Assembly: GCA_015662385.1 (NCBI GenBank)
Contig: DQUH01000048.1
Span: 1 to 7,296, forward strand
From: Methanobacteriota archaeon
GTDB taxonomy: Archaea > Iainarchaeota > Iainarchaeia > JAADDC01
DNA: 7,296 nucleotides
Reading direction: 5' to 3'
Numbering within the stretch: the first letter of the stretch is position 1; each line of letters begins with the position of its first letter. Position numbers and translations under genes: made by a program. Shown piece after piece: positions 1-6,159 of this stretch. Under the pieces are notes generated by a model, which made no database searches, was not told the DNA's origin, and saw only the letters and a program-made list of their open reading frames with translations.

Positions 1-1116
1 TGGGTGGCCGGTGGAAGAGTAAACAGGGGGGAGCTCTTCCCTCCCCGCAGGGAAGGCCCTCGTGGCGCCCTTGCGGTGCACCACCACATCCCTAACTTCC
101 CCGCCCACCCTGTGCTCCTCCAGCTTCGCTATGTTGTGGGCCACATCATAGACAACGTCCATCCCCAGGTCCTCCGCCTCTTCCCCGAACACCGCTTCGA
201 AGGAGCTGCGGACGAAGTGGGTGATGACCTGGCGGTTCGTGAACGCGAAGTTCACGGCGGCCTTCATGGCGGCGAAGTAGTCCTGCGCCTCGTCGGAAGT
301 GAAGGGGGCCGCCGCGAGCTGCCTGTCCGGGAGGCGTATGCCGTACTTTTTTCCCGCGGACTCCATGACGCGGATGTAGTCGGAGGCTATCTGGTGGCCG
401 AAACCGCGGGAACCCGTGTGGACCATCACCACCACCTGACCTTCAAACAGGCCGAAACGCCTTGCAACGCCTTCGTCGTAAACAGTAGCAACGCGCTGCA
501 CCTCGAGGAAGTGGTTTCCGGACCCCAGGGTCCCAAGCTCGCTCCTCCCGCGCTTCCTCGCCCGCTGGGAGACCTTGTCGGGGTCCGCCCCGGGCATCGC
601 CCCGTTTTCCTCCGTGTGCTCGGGGTCGCTTTCCCAGGCGTAGCCCCTGTCCAGCGCCCAGTAAACCCCCTCCGTCATCACTTCATCAAAATCAGCGTTG
701 CTCAGGCGGACGTGGCTCTCCGACCCCAGGCCGGCGGGCACGTTCCTGAAGAGGGTGTCCACGAGGTCCTGCAGCCTTTCCCTCACTTCCGGGTACGTCA
801 GCTCCGTGCGGATCAACCGCACCCCGCAGTTTATATCGAAGCCCACGCCCCCGGGGGATATAACGCCCTCCTCCGCGTCGAAAGCTGCCACCCCGCCAAT
901 GGGGAAGCCGTAGCCCTGGTGCGCATCGGGGAGCATTATGGAGTACTTCTGGATGCCGGGGAGGGTGGCCACGTTCATCGCCTGGACGATGGCGCCGTCG
1001 TCGAGGGCGTCCACTATCTTCTCGGTCCCGTAGATCCTCGCGGGTACCAGCATGTCCTGACGCTCGTCCCTCGGGATCTCCCAGACGGCTTCCCTCACCT
1101 TCAAAATACGTGGCAT
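1..1116 (-). CDS. rtcB: RNA-splicing ligase RtcB (3' end missing, cut by window edge)
   Basis: RtcB joins RNA ends carrying 2',3'-cyclic phosphate or 3'-phosphate to 5'-OH ends, using GTP and Mn2+. In archaea it is the ligase that seals tRNA exons after intron removal. The visible 372 residues start at an ATG (bases 1116-1114) and read MPRILKVREAVWEIPRDE. Family signatures occur in order: MLPDAHQGYGFPIGG (about 61-75), GGVGFDINCGVR with the metal-binding Cys97, GTLGSGNHFLEV with His202, VHTGSRGFGHQ with His233, and YDVAHN with His327. HRKGATRAFP follows at about 347-356. These positions match the known metal ligands within one or two residues of the Pyrococcus horikoshii numbering. The frame is open to base 1, where it stops just before the expected PGSMGT-like segment. 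The C-terminal quarter, including the guanylylated His, lies outside the window. No intein interrupts the Cys97 site. The gene is divergent from lysS. The long open frame on the opposite strand is an antisense shadow. Confidence 0.96.
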   Translation of the reverse strand, partial: MPRILKVREAVWEIPRDERQDMLVPARIYGTEKIVDALDDGAIVQAMNVATLPGIQKYSIMLPDAHQGYGFPIGGVAAFDAEEGVISPGGVGFDINCGVRLIRTELTYPEVRERLQDLVDTLFRNVPAGLGSESHVRLSNADFDEVMTEGVYWALDRGYAWESDPEHTEENGAMPGADPDKVSQRARKRGRSELGTLGSGNHFLEVQRVATVYDEGVARRFGLFEGQVVVMVHTGSRGFGHQIASDYIRVMESAGKKYGIRLPDRQLAAAPFTSDEAQDYFAAMKAAVNFAFTNRQVITHFVRSSFEAVFGEEAEDLGMDVVYDVAHNIAKLEEHRVGGEVRDVVVHRKGATRAFPAGREELPPVYSSTGHP

Positions 1117-1135
1117 GTATTTACCTGCCGTGGAA

Positions 1136-1153
1136 GGGTTTATGTTTTATGTG
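1136..1153 (-). promoter_or_regulatory. TATA region of rtcB (overlaps the lysS TATA box)
   Basis: Read on the minus strand, CACATAAAACATAAACC contains two tandem ATAAA boxes. One (about 1145-1139) is centred 26 bases before the rtcB ATG, the archaeal TATA distance for a leaderless transcript. The other (1153-1146) would give a leader of about 5 bases. The outer box and the bases before it match the truA promoter exactly over 12 bases (CAAGCACATAAA). The assignment is by position and composition only. Confidence 0.55.
1144..1152 (+). promoter_or_regulatory. TATA box of lysS
   Basis: The A/T island GTTTTATGT is centred about 27 bases upstream of the lysS ATG at 1175, which suggests a leaderless or near-leaderless transcript. 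No clear Shine-Dalgarno element precedes the ATG. The same island read on the other strand serves rtcB, so the two divergent promoters physically overlap. Confidence 0.5.
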
Positions 1154-1174
1154 CTTGGAAGGTTATGTTAAAAC

Positions 1175-2728
1175 ATGCACTGGGCAGACGTCACCGCGGA
1201 GCGCGTTGTGGGGGAAAGGGGGGATAAAGAGAGATACGCCGTGGAGTCCGGGATAACACCGTCCGGTACCGTGCACGCGGGCAACTTCAGGGAGCTGTTT
1301 ACGGTGTGGGCCGTTGCGAAGGCCCTGCGGTCAAGGGGAAAGGAGGTGCGCGTGATCCACTTCTGGGACGACTACGACAGGTTCCGGAAAGTGCCGAAAA
1401 ACGTCCCCTCTGAATGGGAAGAGTACATAGGGATGCCCGTTGCGGAGGTGCCTGACCCGTGGGGCTGCCACCGTAGCTACGCCCACCATTTTATGGATAA
1501 ATTCGAGGAGGAGATCGCGGGGCTGGGCATAGAGGTGGAGTTCCTCCACGCAGCAGAGCTATACAGGTCCGGCTTCTTCGAAGGGGAACTGCGCACCGCC
1601 CTCGGGAAACGGGAGAAAATAAGGGAGATACTGAACAGGGTGCGGGAGCAGGCAAAGCAGGAGCCCCTGCCCGAGAACTGGTGGCCCGTGTACGTTTACT
1701 GCGAGAGGTGCAGGAAGGACTTCACGGACATAACAGCCTTCGACGGGGAACGCGTGCACTACAGGTGCAGGAACTGCGGGCACGAGGGGGAGACGCCCTT
1801 GAGAGAAGGTAACGTCAAGATGCGGTGGAGGGTGGACTGGCCGGCAAGGTGGTACAGGCTGGGGATAGACTTCGAGCCGGGGGGGAAGGACCACCTCGCC
1901 GCAGGGTCGTCTTACGATACGGGGAAGGACATAGTAAAGGAAGTGTTCGGGGCGGAGCCCCCGGTTACCCTTATGTACGAGTTCGTGAGCGTAAAGGGGC
2001 AGAAAGGGAAGATGAGCGGGTCGAAGGGAGACGCCATCACCCTGTCCGAGCTCCTTGAGGTCATGGAGCCGGAGCTGATCCTTTTCTACTACGGGAGGTA
2101 CAGGCCCAGCAAAGAGATAAAGCTGGATCTCGGGCTGGGGCTCGTAAAGCAGTACGACGAGTTCGACCGCACGGAGGAGGCGTACTGGGAAGGGGAAGAG
2201 TACGACGGGGACCTGCTCAGGGCGTACTGGATGGCCATGGAGCCCATGCCGGAGAAGAAACCGGTAAGAGTTGCGTTTTCCACCCTCGTGAACCTCGTCC
2301 AGCTGCCGGGGATGGACGGGAGGAAGCTGAAGGAAACTCTGGTGCGTATGGGGAAGATAGGGGAGGAAATAAGCAGAGAGGACTGGCAGGGGGTACTGAA
2401 CAGGGCGGAGAGGGCGAGGAACTGGCTGGACAGGTACGCCCCAGAGTCCGTCAAGTTCAAAGTACTGGACGTCCTGCCCGACGTGGACGTCCCTGAAGAC
2501 GTCAGGAAAGGGTTGGAGGAGGTAGCGAAGGCTGTAGAGAAGGGTGTTTCCGAGGAAGAGCTCAACACGGTACTCTTCGAGACGGCAAAAAAGGTGTCTT
2601 CTCCGAAAGAGTTCTTCCCGTGGATATACAGGCTGTTCATCGGCAAGGAAAGGGGACCGAGGGCCGCGGGGCTGCTGCTGTCCCTGGACAGGGAGTTCGT
2701 GGTGCGGCGGCTACGGCTGGAAGAATAG
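1175..2728 (+). CDS. lysS: Lysyl-tRNA synthetase, class I
   Basis: This enzyme charges tRNA-Lys with lysine in the cytoplasm using ATP. It is the class I (Rossmann-fold) form typical of many archaea and unrelated to the class II enzyme of most bacteria and eukaryotes. The 517-residue product has normal family length. The N-terminus MHWADVTAERVV is typical and supports the ATG at 1175. The HIGH-like motif is HAGN (34-37) in GITPSGTVHAGNFRE. A zinc-binding insertion carries Cys176, Cys179, Cys198 and Cys201. The KMSKS-like loop is KMSGS (279-283), followed by KGDAI. Residues from about 330 to the end form the helical anticodon-recognition part. The gene is divergent from rtcB, and its last 18 bases overlap the end of convergent truA. 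No frameshift or missing motif is visible. Confidence 0.97.
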   Translation: MHWADVTAERVVGERGDKERYAVESGITPSGTVHAGNFRELFTVWAVAKALRSRGKEVRVIHFWDDYDRFRKVPKNVPSEWEEYIGMPVAEVPDPWGCHRSYAHHFMDKFEEEIAGLGIEVEFLHAAELYRSGFFEGELRTALGKREKIREILNRVREQAKQEPLPENWWPVYVYCERCRKDFTDITAFDGERVHYRCRNCGHEGETPLREGNVKMRWRVDWPARWYRLGIDFEPGGKDHLAAGSSYDTGKDIVKEVFGAEPPVTLMYEFVSVKGQKGKMSGSKGDAITLSELLEVMEPELILFYYGRYRPSKEIKLDLGLGLVKQYDEFDRTEEAYWEGEEYDGDLLRAYWMAMEPMPEKKPVRVAFSTLVNLVQLPGMDGRKLKETLVRMGKIGEEISREDWQGVLNRAERARNWLDRYAPESVKFKVLDVLPDVDVPEDVRKGLEEVAKAVEKGVSEEELNTVLFETAKKVSSPKEFFPWIYRLFIGKERGPRAAGLLLSLDREFVVRRLRLEE

Positions 2729-3496
2729 CCTTGCCCGGGCAAGGGATGCCCGCACCATGCTCTCCCTTTCCACCCCCTCCCAGTGTTCCATCATCCTCCC
2801 GAACCAGAAAGGGTCAACCTCCCAGGGGATCCCCGGGAAGTGCACGTCCATGAGCACCAGCCCCTCCGGCGGCGCAGGGGGTACCGGATCCCTCTCCACC
2901 AGCCTGCGCTTCACTTCATCCTCATCCCACTCGCCGGAGGCCACCCGCATCAGGGCAGTGGCAATCCTCCTGACCATCTGGCGGAGGAAGCCCGGGGCGA
3001 ATATGTCCATCACCGTGTAGCCAGTGTTGAAAACTTCGATGCGTTTCACCGTGCGCACGGGGTTTTTGTCCTCCACCACGGCGAAGGAAGAGAAGTCGTG
3101 TTTACCCACGAAGAGCCGGGCCGCCCCGCGCATGGCGTCAAGCTCCTCCGCCGAGTACCTCCGGGGAAAGACGTACCTGTACCACCGCATCCGGGCGTCG
3201 CGCACGGGGTTGAAGGAACCGCTAACAGGGGCGCGGGCCCACACCCACACCCCCCTGAGGGATGCGTTAATCTCCCCGAGCCGGGGCTCCTTCCTGAGCT
3301 CCGCCGCGAAGACGTTGGAGAGGGCGCTCACCCCTTTATCCGTCCTGCTGGAGAACAGGAAAAAATCGCCCTCCCTCCTGTACCCGCGTTCTGTGAGGAC
3401 TCTCAGAACCTCACCCTCCACCGTCCGGAGCCCGGGCTGGCGTGCAAGGCCGTGGAAACCCTCCCCCACGTAGCCCACGCGGAAGGCATACCTCAT
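2711..3496 (-). CDS. truA: tRNA pseudouridine synthase TruA
   Basis: TruA-family enzymes convert uridines in the tRNA anticodon arm, classically positions 38-40, to pseudouridine. The 261-residue product is near the usual family length. It starts MRYAFRVGYVGEGFHGLARQ, matching the TruA opening in which a Tyr-x-Gly-x-x-Phe-x-Gly segment is common. The catalytic Asp is Asp53 in SRTDKGVSALSN. Lys follows it where bacterial enzymes have Ala, a form I recall in archaeal members. RWYRYVF (about 104-110) and FLRQMVRRIATAL in the C-terminal half are further TruA signatures. The TAG stop (2713-2711) lies inside the lysS 3' end, so the genes converge with an 18-bp overlap. The ATG at 3496 lies 28 bp from the divergent rpa start. 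A TATA-like element sits about 26 bases upstream of this ATG and supports it. Confidence 0.95.
   Translation of the reverse strand: MRYAFRVGYVGEGFHGLARQPGLRTVEGEVLRVLTERGYRREGDFFLFSSRTDKGVSALSNVFAAELRKEPRLGEINASLRGVWVWARAPVSGSFNPVRDARMRWYRYVFPRRYSAEELDAMRGAARLFVGKHDFSSFAVVEDKNPVRTVKRIEVFNTGYTVMDIFAPGFLRQMVRRIATALMRVASGEWDEDEVKRRLVERDPVPPAPPEGLVLMDVHFPGIPWEVDPFWFGRMMEHWEGVERESMVRASLARARLFFQP
2729..2744. repeat. 16-bp perfect palindrome directly after the lysS stop
   Basis: CCTTGCCCGGGCAAGG is a perfect inverted repeat that begins at the base after the lysS TAG (2726-2728). It lies inside the last codons of truA on the other strand. In lysS mRNA it can form a six-pair GC-rich stem with a CCGG loop. 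No T-run follows, so a standard archaeal terminator is not supported. Confidence 0.6.
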
Positions 3497-3516
3497 TAAG
3501 AATAGAAGAAACCATA

Positions 3517-3531
3517 GTGTTTATGTGCTTG
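3517..3531 (-). promoter_or_regulatory. BRE/TATA element of truA, lying over the rpa start codon
   Basis: Read on the minus strand, CAAGCACATAAACAC has its ATAAA core centred about 26 bases before the truA ATG at 3496, the expected archaeal TATA spacing. Its first 12 bases are identical to the sequence upstream of rtcB (1157-1146). The element covers the GTG start codon of rpa (3525-3527). Confidence 0.5.
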
Positions 3532-4874
3532 CAGACGCCGAGAAGATCATAAGGAAAATCGTCGAAGAGGCAGGGATCCCCGAAGAAGAGGTACGGGAGC
3601 GCATAAACAAGAAGATAAAAGCATTCGCAGGATTGCTGACAGAGGCGGGGGCAGCGTACGCCGTTGCAAGGGAGCTCGGTGTGGACGTTGCCGTTGACAG
3701 GGAGCTGAGCCAGAGGGTGGCCATAAAGGACTTGAAACCGGGCATGGAGAGGGTGGACGTGGTGGGGCGCATCCTGCGCATATTCCCTCCCCGCGTGTTC
3801 AAGAGGGACGGGCGGACGGGCAAGTACTGCCGGCTAATTATCGGGGACGGGACGGGAACCGTGCGCGTCACCCTCTGGAACAGGGACGTCTCGCTGGTGG
3901 AACAGGGGAAGCTGGAGAACGGGCAGCTGGTGGAGATAATCAACGGGTACGTCCGTGAGTACAACGGGGAGCCCGTGCTCACCCTCTCCTTCGACAGCAG
4001 GATCGTGGTGAACCCTGAAGTGGAAAACGCCGACAGGTTCCCGAAACCGGAGAACGTCCTCGTGAAGGTAAAGGACCTCATGCCGGACATGAGGGACGTG
4101 GACGTGGTGCTGAAGGTGGTCCGCACGTTTCCGGCGAAGACTGTGAAGGGGGAAGACGGAGAAACTGAAATGCGCGCGTTCATCGGTGCCGACGAAACTG
4201 GAAGCGTTAGGGTGGTCCTCTGGGGGGAGAAGGCAAGGGTAAACATCAAGGAGGGCGACGTGGTGAAGATAGTCTCGGGGTACACGAGGGAGGGGCTCTC
4301 CGGCGTGAACCTCCACGTGGGGAAAATGGGGCTCGTCCAGATAAGGGAAGACCTCAAGAAAGAGCTCGAGGGGGTGAAGGTAGAATTACAGCAGAAGGAG
4401 CGCAAGCACGTATCGGAGCTGGAGGAGGGCGACAAGTTCGCAGAGGTCCGCGGGACCGTGGTGCAGGTGTACAGGACGAAGCCGCTGACGGCGGTGTGCA
4501 ACAGCTGTGGCGCAAAGGCGGAGTGGAGGGACGGCAAGTGGGTGTGCACGCAGTGCGGGGGTGAAGACGTGCGGGTGGTGCCCGTTCTGGCGTTCGAGCT
4601 GGACGACGGGACGGGGAACATCCGCGTGATCGCCTTCGACAGGCAGGCAGCGAAGATCTACGGGGATACGGCAAACCCAGACGCAGACCTGCACGAAATC
4701 GCTGAAAGAAAAGTACTGGGGGAAGAACTGGTGGTGTCCGGCTACGTGAGGAGGAACAAGTACTTCGACAGCCTCGAGCTCGTCGCAAAGGTAATAAGGG
4801 AGCCCAATTGGGAGTACGAGCTGAAGAGGATGCTATCCGAGGTGGAACGGCTGTTAGGGGAAAAGGGGAAATGA
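3525..4874 (+). CDS. rpa: Replication protein A, 41-kDa-type large subunit (ssDNA-binding, OB folds)
   Basis: Archaeal RPA coats single-stranded DNA during replication, repair and recombination. The 449-residue product has the euryarchaeal large-subunit layout. An N-terminal helical region (about 5-55) is followed by OB fold 1 (about 65-165, with RLIIGDGTGTVRVTLWNRD) and OB fold 2 (about 178-275, with AFIGADETGSVRVVLWGEK). OB fold 3 (about 295-425) carries a C4 zinc site, Cys325, Cys328, Cys341 and Cys344, in the pattern CNSC...CTQC. The C-terminus is a short charged helix. The start is GTG at 3525; I see no in-frame ATG, GTG or TTG nearby that fits the N-terminal homology better, and the ATG two bases upstream is out of frame. 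No small RPA subunit gene is adjacent. radA follows 45 bp downstream on the same strand, which fits their joint role at ssDNA. A weak TATA candidate, TTAAGAAT near 3496-3503, overlaps the truA start codon. Confidence 0.94.
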   Translation: MLADAEKIIRKIVEEAGIPEEEVRERINKKIKAFAGLLTEAGAAYAVARELGVDVAVDRELSQRVAIKDLKPGMERVDVVGRILRIFPPRVFKRDGRTGKYCRLIIGDGTGTVRVTLWNRDVSLVEQGKLENGQLVEIINGYVREYNGEPVLTLSFDSRIVVNPEVENADRFPKPENVLVKVKDLMPDMRDVDVVLKVVRTFPAKTVKGEDGETEMRAFIGADETGSVRVVLWGEKARVNIKEGDVVKIVSGYTREGLSGVNLHVGKMGLVQIREDLKKELEGVKVELQQKERKHVSELEEGDKFAEVRGTVVQVYRTKPLTAVCNSCGAKAEWRDGKWVCTQCGGEDVRVVPVLAFELDDGTGNIRVIAFDRQAAKIYGDTANPDADLHEIAERKVLGEELVVSGYVRRNKYFDSLELVAKVIREPNWEYELKRMLSEVERLLGEKGK

Positions 4875-4886
4875 GGTCCACCCCAG

Positions 4887-4897
4887 CGGTTATTAAA
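4887..4897 (+). promoter_or_regulatory. TATA box of radA
   Basis: GGTTATTAAAG, in the 45-bp gap after rpa, is centred about 27 bases upstream of the ATG at 4920. That fits a leaderless radA transcript and argues for this ATG over an in-frame GTG at 4899, which would lie only a few bases after the box. radA can therefore be transcribed independently of rpa, although no clear terminator separates them. Confidence 0.6.
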
Positions 4898-4919
4898 GGT
4901 GGCCGACGGGTTTAGTACC

Positions 4920-5870
4920 ATGGGGGAAAAGAAGATAGAGAAGATTGAAGACCTGCCGGGGATCGGGCCGTCCACCGCTGAAAAGCTCTATTCTGCCGGT
5001 TACACAACCTTGGAATCGATAGCCGTTGCCTCACCCGCCGAGCTCGTGGAAGTGGCAGGGCTAGGCGAGGGTACCGCTATAAAGGTAATAAACGCCGCGA
5101 GGGACGCCCTCGAAATGAGCTGGATGTCTGCGAAGGAGCTCATGGAGAAAAGGGATGTGGTGGGGAGGATCACCACGGGCTCAAAGGCGTTCGACGAGCT
5201 CATAGGCGGGGGCGTGGAGACGCAGGCAATAACGGAGTTCTACGGTAAGTTCGGTTCGGGAAAGACGCAGATCTGCCACCAGCTGGCGGTCAACGTCCAG
5301 CTACCCCTTGACAAAGGGGGCCTGGACGGCAACGCCCTGTACATAGATACTGAAAACACGTTCAGGCCTGAGAGGATAATCCAGATGGTCAAGCACGTGG
5401 GTCTGAACCCGGAGCAGGCGCTGAACAACATATACGTGGCCCGCGCGTACAACTCGGACCACCAGATGGTCCTCGCCGAGAAGGCGAGGGAAATAATAGA
5501 AGAAAAGAACATAAAGCTCATCGTAGTGGACTCGCTGACGGCGCACTTCCGCGCAGAGTACGTGGGGAGGGGGGCGCTGGCGGAGAGGCAGCAGAAACTG
5601 AACAGGCACATCCACACCCTCCAGAAGCTGGCGGACACGTACAACCTTGCAGTGGTCGTAACCAACCAGGTGATGGCAAAGCCGGACATGTTCTTCGGCG
5701 ACCCGACGGAGCCGGTGGGCGGGCACGTGCTGGGACACGCCGCCACGTACAGGGTGTACCTGCGCAAGGGGAAGGGGGACAAGAGGATCGCCCGTCTGGT
5801 TGACTCGCCCCACCTGCCGGAAGGGGAAGCGATATTCAGGATCACCATGAACGGAATCGAAGACGAGTGA
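4920..5870 (+). CDS. radA: DNA repair and recombination protein RadA (Rad51/RecA family)
   Basis: RadA forms ATP-dependent filaments on ssDNA and catalyses homologous pairing and strand exchange. From ATG 4920 the product is 316 residues, a normal length. An N-terminal helix-hairpin-helix domain ([13 protein letters not shown], 11-23) is followed by a linker and the ATPase core. Walker A is GKFGSGKT (109-116), and Walker B is LIVVDS (200-205). The conserved segments [16 protein letters not shown] (about 210-225) and [23 protein letters not shown] (about 248-269) cover the region around loops L1 and L2. Two departures are visible. The linker polymerisation motif, usually FxxA, reads WMSA (68-71), and the residue after the first Walker A Gly is Lys110 where I expect Glu. 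An in-frame GTG at 4899 would add seven residues, but the TATA position and N-terminal homology favour 4920. The last 29 bases overlap the convergent regulator gene. Confidence 0.97.
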   Translation: MGEKKIEKIEDLPGIGPSTAEKLYSAGYTTLESIAVASPAELVEVAGLGEGTAIKVINAARDALEMSWMSAKELMEKRDVVGRITTGSKAFDELIGGGVETQAITEFYGKFGSGKTQICHQLAVNVQLPLDKGGLDGNALYIDTENTFRPERIIQMVKHVGLNPEQALNNIYVARAYNSDHQMVLAEKAREIIEEKNIKLIVVDSLTAHFRAEYVGRGALAERQQKLNRHIHTLQKLADTYNLAVVVTNQVMAKPDMFFGDPTEPVGGHVLGHAATYRVYLRKGKGDKRIARLVDSPHLPEGEAIFRITMNGIEDE

Positions 5871-6159
5871 AGAGCTCCTTCACCCCTTCTTCGATCCTCT
5901 TTTTCACCAGACTCATGAGCTTTTTCGTGCCCAGCGCCTTGTACTTCGTCCCCCTCCCTTTACCAACGCGGACGACCAGCTCCCTCCCCATGAGCCGGTC
6001 GAGGGCAGAACGCACGGTTTTCTCAGAGAGGCCCGTGCGCCTGACGATCTCAGATATGGGCAACGGCTCGCGGTGCAACTGGAGAAGCATGTACACCTGT
6101 ATCTCGGACTTCTTGGCGCCCAGGCTCTTCAGCAGTCCGTCAATCTCCTCAGACCTCAA
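5842..6159 (-). CDS. Small winged-helix DNA-binding protein, TrmB/MarR-like
   Basis: The 105-residue product looks like a stand-alone winged helix-turn-helix domain. Residues about 10-72 fit helix-helix-HTH-wing, with [21 protein letters not shown] as the HTH core region and GRGTKYKAL as the wing. A basic, probably helical tail (about 77-105) could serve dimerisation. Full TrmB regulators are two to three times longer and carry a sugar-binding domain, which is absent here, so no ligand can be inferred. The start is TTG at 6159. It lies inside the last codons of the upstream aminopeptidase gene (11-bp overlap) after a G-rich stretch that could act as a ribosome-binding site, so the two are probably translated from one mRNA. 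The first in-frame ATG would delete part of the domain. The 3' end overlaps radA by 29 bp tail to tail. The target is unknown; autoregulation of the operon is a guess. Confidence 0.8.
   Translation of the reverse strand: MRSEEIDGLLKSLGAKKSEIQVYMLLQLHREPLPISEIVRRTGLSEKTVRSALDRLMGRELVVRVGKGRGTKYKALGTKKLMSLVKKRIEEGVKELFTRLRFRSW
5900..5904 (+). terminator. Possible T-run terminator of radA
   Basis: A run of five T occurs about 30 bases after the radA stop, within pyrimidine-rich sequence that is antisense to the regulator gene. Archaeal transcription can end at short T-runs without a hairpin. The run is short and could simply reflect Lys/Glu codons on the other strand. Confidence 0.22.

Larger units (their letters stand above)
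1131..1169. repeat. Imperfect direct repeat in the rtcB/lysS divergent promoter
   Basis: TGGAAGGGTTTATGTT (1131-1146) and TGGAAGGTTATGTT (1156-1169) are the same 14 bases apart from a two-base insertion in the first copy. Their starts are 25 bp apart, and together they cover the predicted TATA island. They could be paired binding sites for a regulator or a chance product of A/T- and G-rich promoter sequence. Confidence 0.45.

Noticed and set aside
1..372. rtcB as a broken or truncated gene
   Set aside because: The frame is open to base 1 with conserved sequence throughout. The missing C-terminus is due to the window edge, not a mutation.
4..1227. 407-codon open frame on the plus strand
   Set aside because: It is in exact codon register antisense to rtcB. 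In GC-rich DNA the sense codons that would create antisense stops (TTA, CTA, TCA) are rare, so such frames stay open. The product is His/Pro/Val-rich with no domain, while the minus strand encodes clear RtcB motifs.
2089..2742. 217-codon Ser-rich open frame on the minus strand
   Set aside because: It is antisense to the C-terminal part of lysS and shows no motif or plausible start signal.
3523..3525. ATG at 3523 as the rpa start
   Set aside because: It is out of frame with the RPA reading frame. The in-frame start is GTG at 3525.
3521..4621. 366-codon Ser/Thr-rich open frame on the minus strand
   Set aside because: It is antisense to rpa, whose OB folds and C4 zinc site are unmistakable. 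The Ser/Thr-rich low-complexity composition is typical of a shadow frame.
4899..4919. GTG at 4899 as the radA start
   Set aside because: It lies only a few bases after the TATA box and would add seven residues not expected in RadA. ATG 4920 fits both homology and promoter spacing.
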